Below, one piece after another: positions 60,855-64,000 of a stretch of 64,000 bases of DNA (positions are counted from its first letter, which is position 1; the number at the start of each line of letters is the position of its first letter). The translations under genes and the position numbers were made by a program. The notes below the pieces were generated by a model, which saw only the letters and a list, made by a program, of their open reading frames with translations, was not told the DNA's origin and did no database searches. The stretch covers positions 78,243-142,242 of the forward strand of contig JAHYYP010000001.1 in assembly GCA_019424905.1 (NCBI GenBank). The letters run 5' to 3'. This DNA is from Collinsella sp. (GTDB lineage: Bacteria; Actinomycetota; Coriobacteriia; Coriobacteriales; Coriobacteriaceae).

Positions 60855-62682
60855 GATGCTCAAATTGCCGGTCTTGGACGTCGATGGAGAAAAGCTCGGC
60901 GTGGTGAACGATTTTGGTATTGCTACCGGCGAAGTTTTTCCGCACGTGACGTCGCTCGCGTTCCGCGGTCCCGGCAAGACGCCGTTTATGATCAGCTGGC
61001 GCAAATGGGTCGACCGTATCGACGAGACGGGTGTACACCTTAAGACGTCGGCCACCGAAATCCGTTTTTCGTACCTGCAGCCGACCGAACTCTTGCTTGC
61101 CCGCGACGTGCTCAACAAGCAGATTGTCGACACGCAGGGCATGAAGGTCGTGCGCGTAAACGACATCAAGTTTTCCATGTCGGGCGAAAATCAGCTGCGC
61201 CTGCTGGGCGCCGAAGTGGGCGCCCGCGGTCTGCTACGCGCGATCAGCCCCGCACTCGAGCATATCGTCGAAGGCTTTATGAAGCACCTGGGCAAGCCGC
61301 TCAGTGAGGACATCATCGCTTGGTCCTACATGGACCTGCTCGATCGCTCGACCAAGAACATTCAACTCTCGGTGTCGCATAAGACGCTCGGCGAGCTGCA
61401 CCCTGCCGACATCGCCGACATTATCGAGCAGCTCGACCCGCGCCTGCGTGCGCAGGTGTTTGCACAGCTCGATACTGCCCAGGCCGCCGAGGCCATCTCG
61501 GAGTTCGATGACGACGAGCTTATGACCGAGATGCTCGAGGGCCTGTCCGACACGGACGCATCGTCGATGCTGGCCATGATGGACCCGGACGACGCCGCCG
61601 ACCTGATCGACGAGCTCGATTACGAGAAGGCCGAGAAGCTCCTGCGCCTGATGGGCGTCAAGGAGGAGAAGGCGATTCGTAACCTGCTGGGCTATGAGGA
61701 CAACACCGCCGGCCGCATCATGACCTCGGAGTTTGTCTCGCTGCCCGCCACGGCGACGGTCGGCGATGCCATCGAGGCGATTCGCAAACTCGATGAGGAC
61801 TTCGAGAGTGTCTATTACGTCTATACCGAGGATCCGAGCGGCATGCTCACCGGCGTGCTCTCGCTGCGCACGTTGATCGTTGCCGACCGCGATGCCACGC
61901 TGGGCCAGCTCGCCTATCGCGACCTGGTCTACGTGTCGCCCGACGAGGACCAGGAAGACGTGACGGACGAGATGACCAAGTACGACCTGGTTGCCATCCC
62001 TGTCTGCGACGAGAACCGTCATATCCTGGGCATCGTGACCTTCGACGACGCCATGGACGTTATCGCCGAGGAGCATCAGGAGGACCTGCAGATCGCCGGT
62101 GTCGGCTCGGGCGATAGCGCGTCGGACGACTCGACGAACGTGCTCAGCTGGTTTGTGCATCGCCAGTACTGGGTTGTCGTGTGGGGCATTGCCTCGTGCA
62201 TCATGGCAACGGTGCTGGGGACGGCGCTCGGCTCCGCGCATCTGGTGGTGTTCCCCATGTGCGCCATGCCGCTCGTGCTGCTTGCTGCCTCGCGCATGGT
62301 GTCGTTCGTCAAGAACTACTTCTTGGAGTATGACGGTCACGACGACGAGCCCAAGCCGTATCTGGGGTTCTTCTTCCAGAGCACGGGCATGGGCCTGATT
62401 CTGTCACTCGTGACCTACCTGTGCGCCCAGCTGGTGCGCACCGCTGCGTTCCCCGATGCGCCCATGTTTGAGGAGCAACTCTTTACCGGGTGCTTTAATA
62501 TCGCTGCCATCATTTGCCTGGTTGGCAACATGAGCGCCGTGATTTACCTGATGGTGCTGTTCTGGCGTGACGAGCATGACCTCAACACGTCGGGCACCGC
62601 CATGAACGTTATTGCCGTCATGATCTCGTGCGTAGCGTACTGCGCCGCTGCGGTGCTGCTCACCATGTCGGTCATGGGTTAG
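60838..62682 (+). CDS. MgtE-like protein (MgtE-N and CBS domains) with an atypical membrane domain
   Basis: A protein of 614 residues from TTG 60838, which has GGGGAG five bases upstream; ATG 60856 is the alternative. A PRC-like N-terminus (PVLDVDGEKLGVVNDF) is followed by the MgtE-N superhelical repeats (LGELHPADIADIIEQLDPRLRAQVF, MMDPDDAADLIDELDYEKAEKLL) and a CBS pair (RIMTSEFVSLPATATV, YDLVAIPVCDENRHILG). About five C-terminal helices follow, but the GNxGxQ-type motif of MgtE pores is not visible. It sits 8 bases before a magnesium-type Nramp gene, so it may be a transporter or a magnesium sensor for it. Confidence 0.82.
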   Translation: MNYLSEMLKLPVLDVDGEKLGVVNDFGIATGEVFPHVTSLAFRGPGKTPFMISWRKWVDRIDETGVHLKTSATEIRFSYLQPTELLLARDVLNKQIVDTQGMKVVRVNDIKFSMSGENQLRLLGAEVGARGLLRAISPALEHIVEGFMKHLGKPLSEDIIAWSYMDLLDRSTKNIQLSVSHKTLGELHPADIADIIEQLDPRLRAQVFAQLDTAQAAEAISEFDDDELMTEMLEGLSDTDASSMLAMMDPDDAADLIDELDYEKAEKLLRLMGVKEEKAIRNLLGYEDNTAGRIMTSEFVSLPATATVGDAIEAIRKLDEDFESVYYVYTEDPSGMLTGVLSLRTLIVADRDATLGQLAYRDLVYVSPDEDQEDVTDEMTKYDLVAIPVCDENRHILGIVTFDDAMDVIAEEHQEDLQIAGVGSGDSASDDSTNVLSWFVHRQYWVVVWGIASCIMATVLGTALGSAHLVVFPMCAMPLVLLAASRMVSFVKNYFLEYDGHDDEPKPYLGFFFQSTGMGLILSLVTYLCAQLVRTAAFPDAPMFEEQLFTGCFNIAAIICLVGNMSAVIYLMVLFWRDEHDLNTSGTAMNVIAVMISCVAYCAAAVLLTMSVMG

Positions 62683-62690
62683 GTGGTCGC

Positions 62691-63950
62691 GTGCAAAATA
62701 CCAAGCAAAAGTCGGGCACCAAGCAAAAGTTGACCATCGCGGCCATCTTTGGCGCTATGGGTCCCGGTCTGCTGGCGGCGCTTTCGGGCAATGACGCCGG
62801 CGGCATTGCAACGTATTCCAGCGCGGGCGCCAGCTATGGCTACAAGATGCTCTGGATGCTTCCCGTCATGACTGTGCTGCTTATCGTGACGCAGGAGACC
62901 GCGGCGCGCTGCGGATGCGTCACGGGTAAGGGCCTGGCCTCGCTCATCCGTGAGCGCTTTGGCGTGCGCAGGAGCGTGCTGGCCATGGCGGCGCTGTTGA
63001 TTGCCAACACGGCGGTGACCATCTCGGAGTTCGCGGGTATCGCGAGTGGCCTTGCTCTGTTTGGCGTTCCGGCGAGCATCTCGGTGCCGCTCGTGGCGCT
63101 GCTGGTGTGGATGCTTACCATGTCGGGCAGTTTTCAGCGCATCGAGAAGATTTTGCTGCTGGTAAGCTGCGTGTTCGTGACCTACATCGTCGCCGCGTTT
63201 ATGGCCGGCCCCAACTGGGGCGAGGTCGCGGTCGACTTGGTCGTCCCCAATATTCAGAACGATCCCAGCTACGTGTCGCTCGTGGTCGCAACAATCGGTA
63301 CCACCATCGCACCGTGGATGATCTTCTTGGCGCAGAACAACGTGGTCGATAAGAACGCGGGCGAGGACGATATCGTGCTGCAGCGCATCGATACCGTGAG
63401 CGGCTCGCTTGCCGCCGATGTCATTGCCGGCTTTATTATCATCACGACCGGTACGGTGTTGTTCCCGGCGGGTATTCAGATAAGCGATGCTGCCGATGCT
63501 GCCCGCGCGCTGGAGCCTATTGCGGGTCAGTGGTCCACGGTACTGTTTGCCTCGGGCCTGGTCGCGGCGAGCTTCTTGGCCGCCTGCGTGCTGCCGGGCG
63601 TTACGTCGAGCGCTATCTGCGAGGCATTTGGCTGGGAGCGCGGTGCTGACCGCAGCTGGGACGAGGCCCCGGTCTATCGCGGCATCATTACGGCCATCAT
63701 CGGTATCTCTGCCGTGCTGGTGCTTATGCCCGGCGTCGATCTGTTCCAGATTATGATGACCTCGCAGGTCATCAATGGCGTGCTACTGCCCGTGGTTCTG
63801 GTGTTCCAGGTGGTTATCGCCGCTGACCGTCACATTATGGGCACTAACCGCAACGGCCGCGTGTGGAACGTGCTCACTTGGGCGACTATCGGTGTGATTA
63901 CGGTGCTCACGGTCGTCATGTTTGTTCTGCAGGCGATGGGTTACAGGTAG
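62691..63950 (+). CDS. Nramp-related divalent cation (probably Mg2+) transporter
   Basis: A 419-residue membrane protein of the SLC11/Nramp fold with about 11 helices. The helix-1 motif DPGN is NDAGG here (GLLAALSGNDAGGIATYSS) and the helix-6 MPH motif is APW (GTTIAPWMIFLAQNN). Loss of the manganese-binding Met is the hallmark of Nramp-related magnesium transporters, first characterised from the coriobacterium Eggerthella lenta. GTG 62691 follows AGGTGG; an upstream open stretch overlaps mgtE and is not used. Co-transcribed with the MgtE-like gene. Confidence 0.85.
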   Translation: MQNTKQKSGTKQKLTIAAIFGAMGPGLLAALSGNDAGGIATYSSAGASYGYKMLWMLPVMTVLLIVTQETAARCGCVTGKGLASLIRERFGVRRSVLAMAALLIANTAVTISEFAGIASGLALFGVPASISVPLVALLVWMLTMSGSFQRIEKILLLVSCVFVTYIVAAFMAGPNWGEVAVDLVVPNIQNDPSYVSLVVATIGTTIAPWMIFLAQNNVVDKNAGEDDIVLQRIDTVSGSLAADVIAGFIIITTGTVLFPAGIQISDAADAARALEPIAGQWSTVLFASGLVAASFLAACVLPGVTSSAICEAFGWERGADRSWDEAPVYRGIITAIIGISAVLVLMPGVDLFQIMMTSQVINGVLLPVVLVFQVVIAADRHIMGTNRNGRVWNVLTWATIGVITVLTVVMFVLQAMGYR

Positions 63951-63970
63951 CGCGCAGAGATGTGGTGTAA

Positions 63971-63992
63971 GAGGCGGGGAATGCCCCGCCTC
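63971..63992 (+). terminator. Hairpin terminator of the magnesium-transport operon
   Basis: GAGGCGGGG (63971-63979) pairs with CCCCGCCTC (63984-63992) around AATG; a CCTTT follows at the window edge, so the T-tract may continue outside. Confidence 0.7.
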
Positions 63993-64000
63993 CGCCCTTT

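Overview
This window reads as one contiguous piece of a high-GC actinobacterial chromosome, most likely an anaerobic gut member of the Coriobacteriia close to Collinsella. That placement is inference: it rests on base composition, an Ech-type energy-converting hydrogenase, an NfnAB pair, an ECF transporter, an Nramp-related magnesium transporter and two wall proteins with LAxTG sorting signals, not on a database match. No phage, rRNA operon or cas gene is present, and no complete insertion sequence was seen.

Layout. 1-2909: polar amino-acid ABC importer (ATPase cut by the window edge, lipoprotein binding protein, two permeases). 3081-6578: cytidylate-kinase-like protein, an AAA+ ATPase with a C-terminal winged helix, and a frameshifted membrane LuxR regulator. 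6803-16135: two large cell-surface proteins with near-identical sorting tails. 16530-24295 (minus strand): nfnAB, pth, a Vsr/DUF559-like nuclease gene bracketed by inverted-repeat elements, prs and glmU. 24489-27743: ECF transporter operon. 28283-33596: xth, sir2, folP-folK fusion, a BirA-like protein, coaX and an initiator tRNA. 34044-36074: old-yellow-enzyme-type flavin/FeS oxidoreductase. 36515-36919: small two-HTH protein. 37205-42879: five-gene ech operon whose first gene fuses EchA and EchB. 43180-48476: NarL/DesK-type two-component system divergent from an ABC-2 exporter. 48605-51993: MacB/FtsX-type exporter. 52103-60509: DUF362 ferredoxin protein, membrane alpha/beta hydrolase, TrhA-like protein, CBS/CorC-type protein, a CphA-N-like protein, YtxH and PRC-barrel proteins, and a polysaccharide-deacetylase-like protein lacking its metal ligands. 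60838-63950: MgtE-like protein followed by an Nramp-related transporter.

The most unusual layer is non-coding. Nine copies of a 57-bp palindrome (16-nt arms GTCTCGATCTGTAACA / TGTTACAGATTGAGAC, 25-nt centre) occur at four places, singly or in arrays with an 80-81 bp period. A second class comprises nine inverted-repeat-bounded, non-coding elements of about 108-204 bp, one lying in frame inside the ECF ATPase gene. Two short hairpin families (ACCACCACAAAGG and TAGTCATT stems) sit after genes, and a GGTTC-N8-GAACC hairpin precedes both surface-protein genes. These families account for most of the longer intergenic regions.
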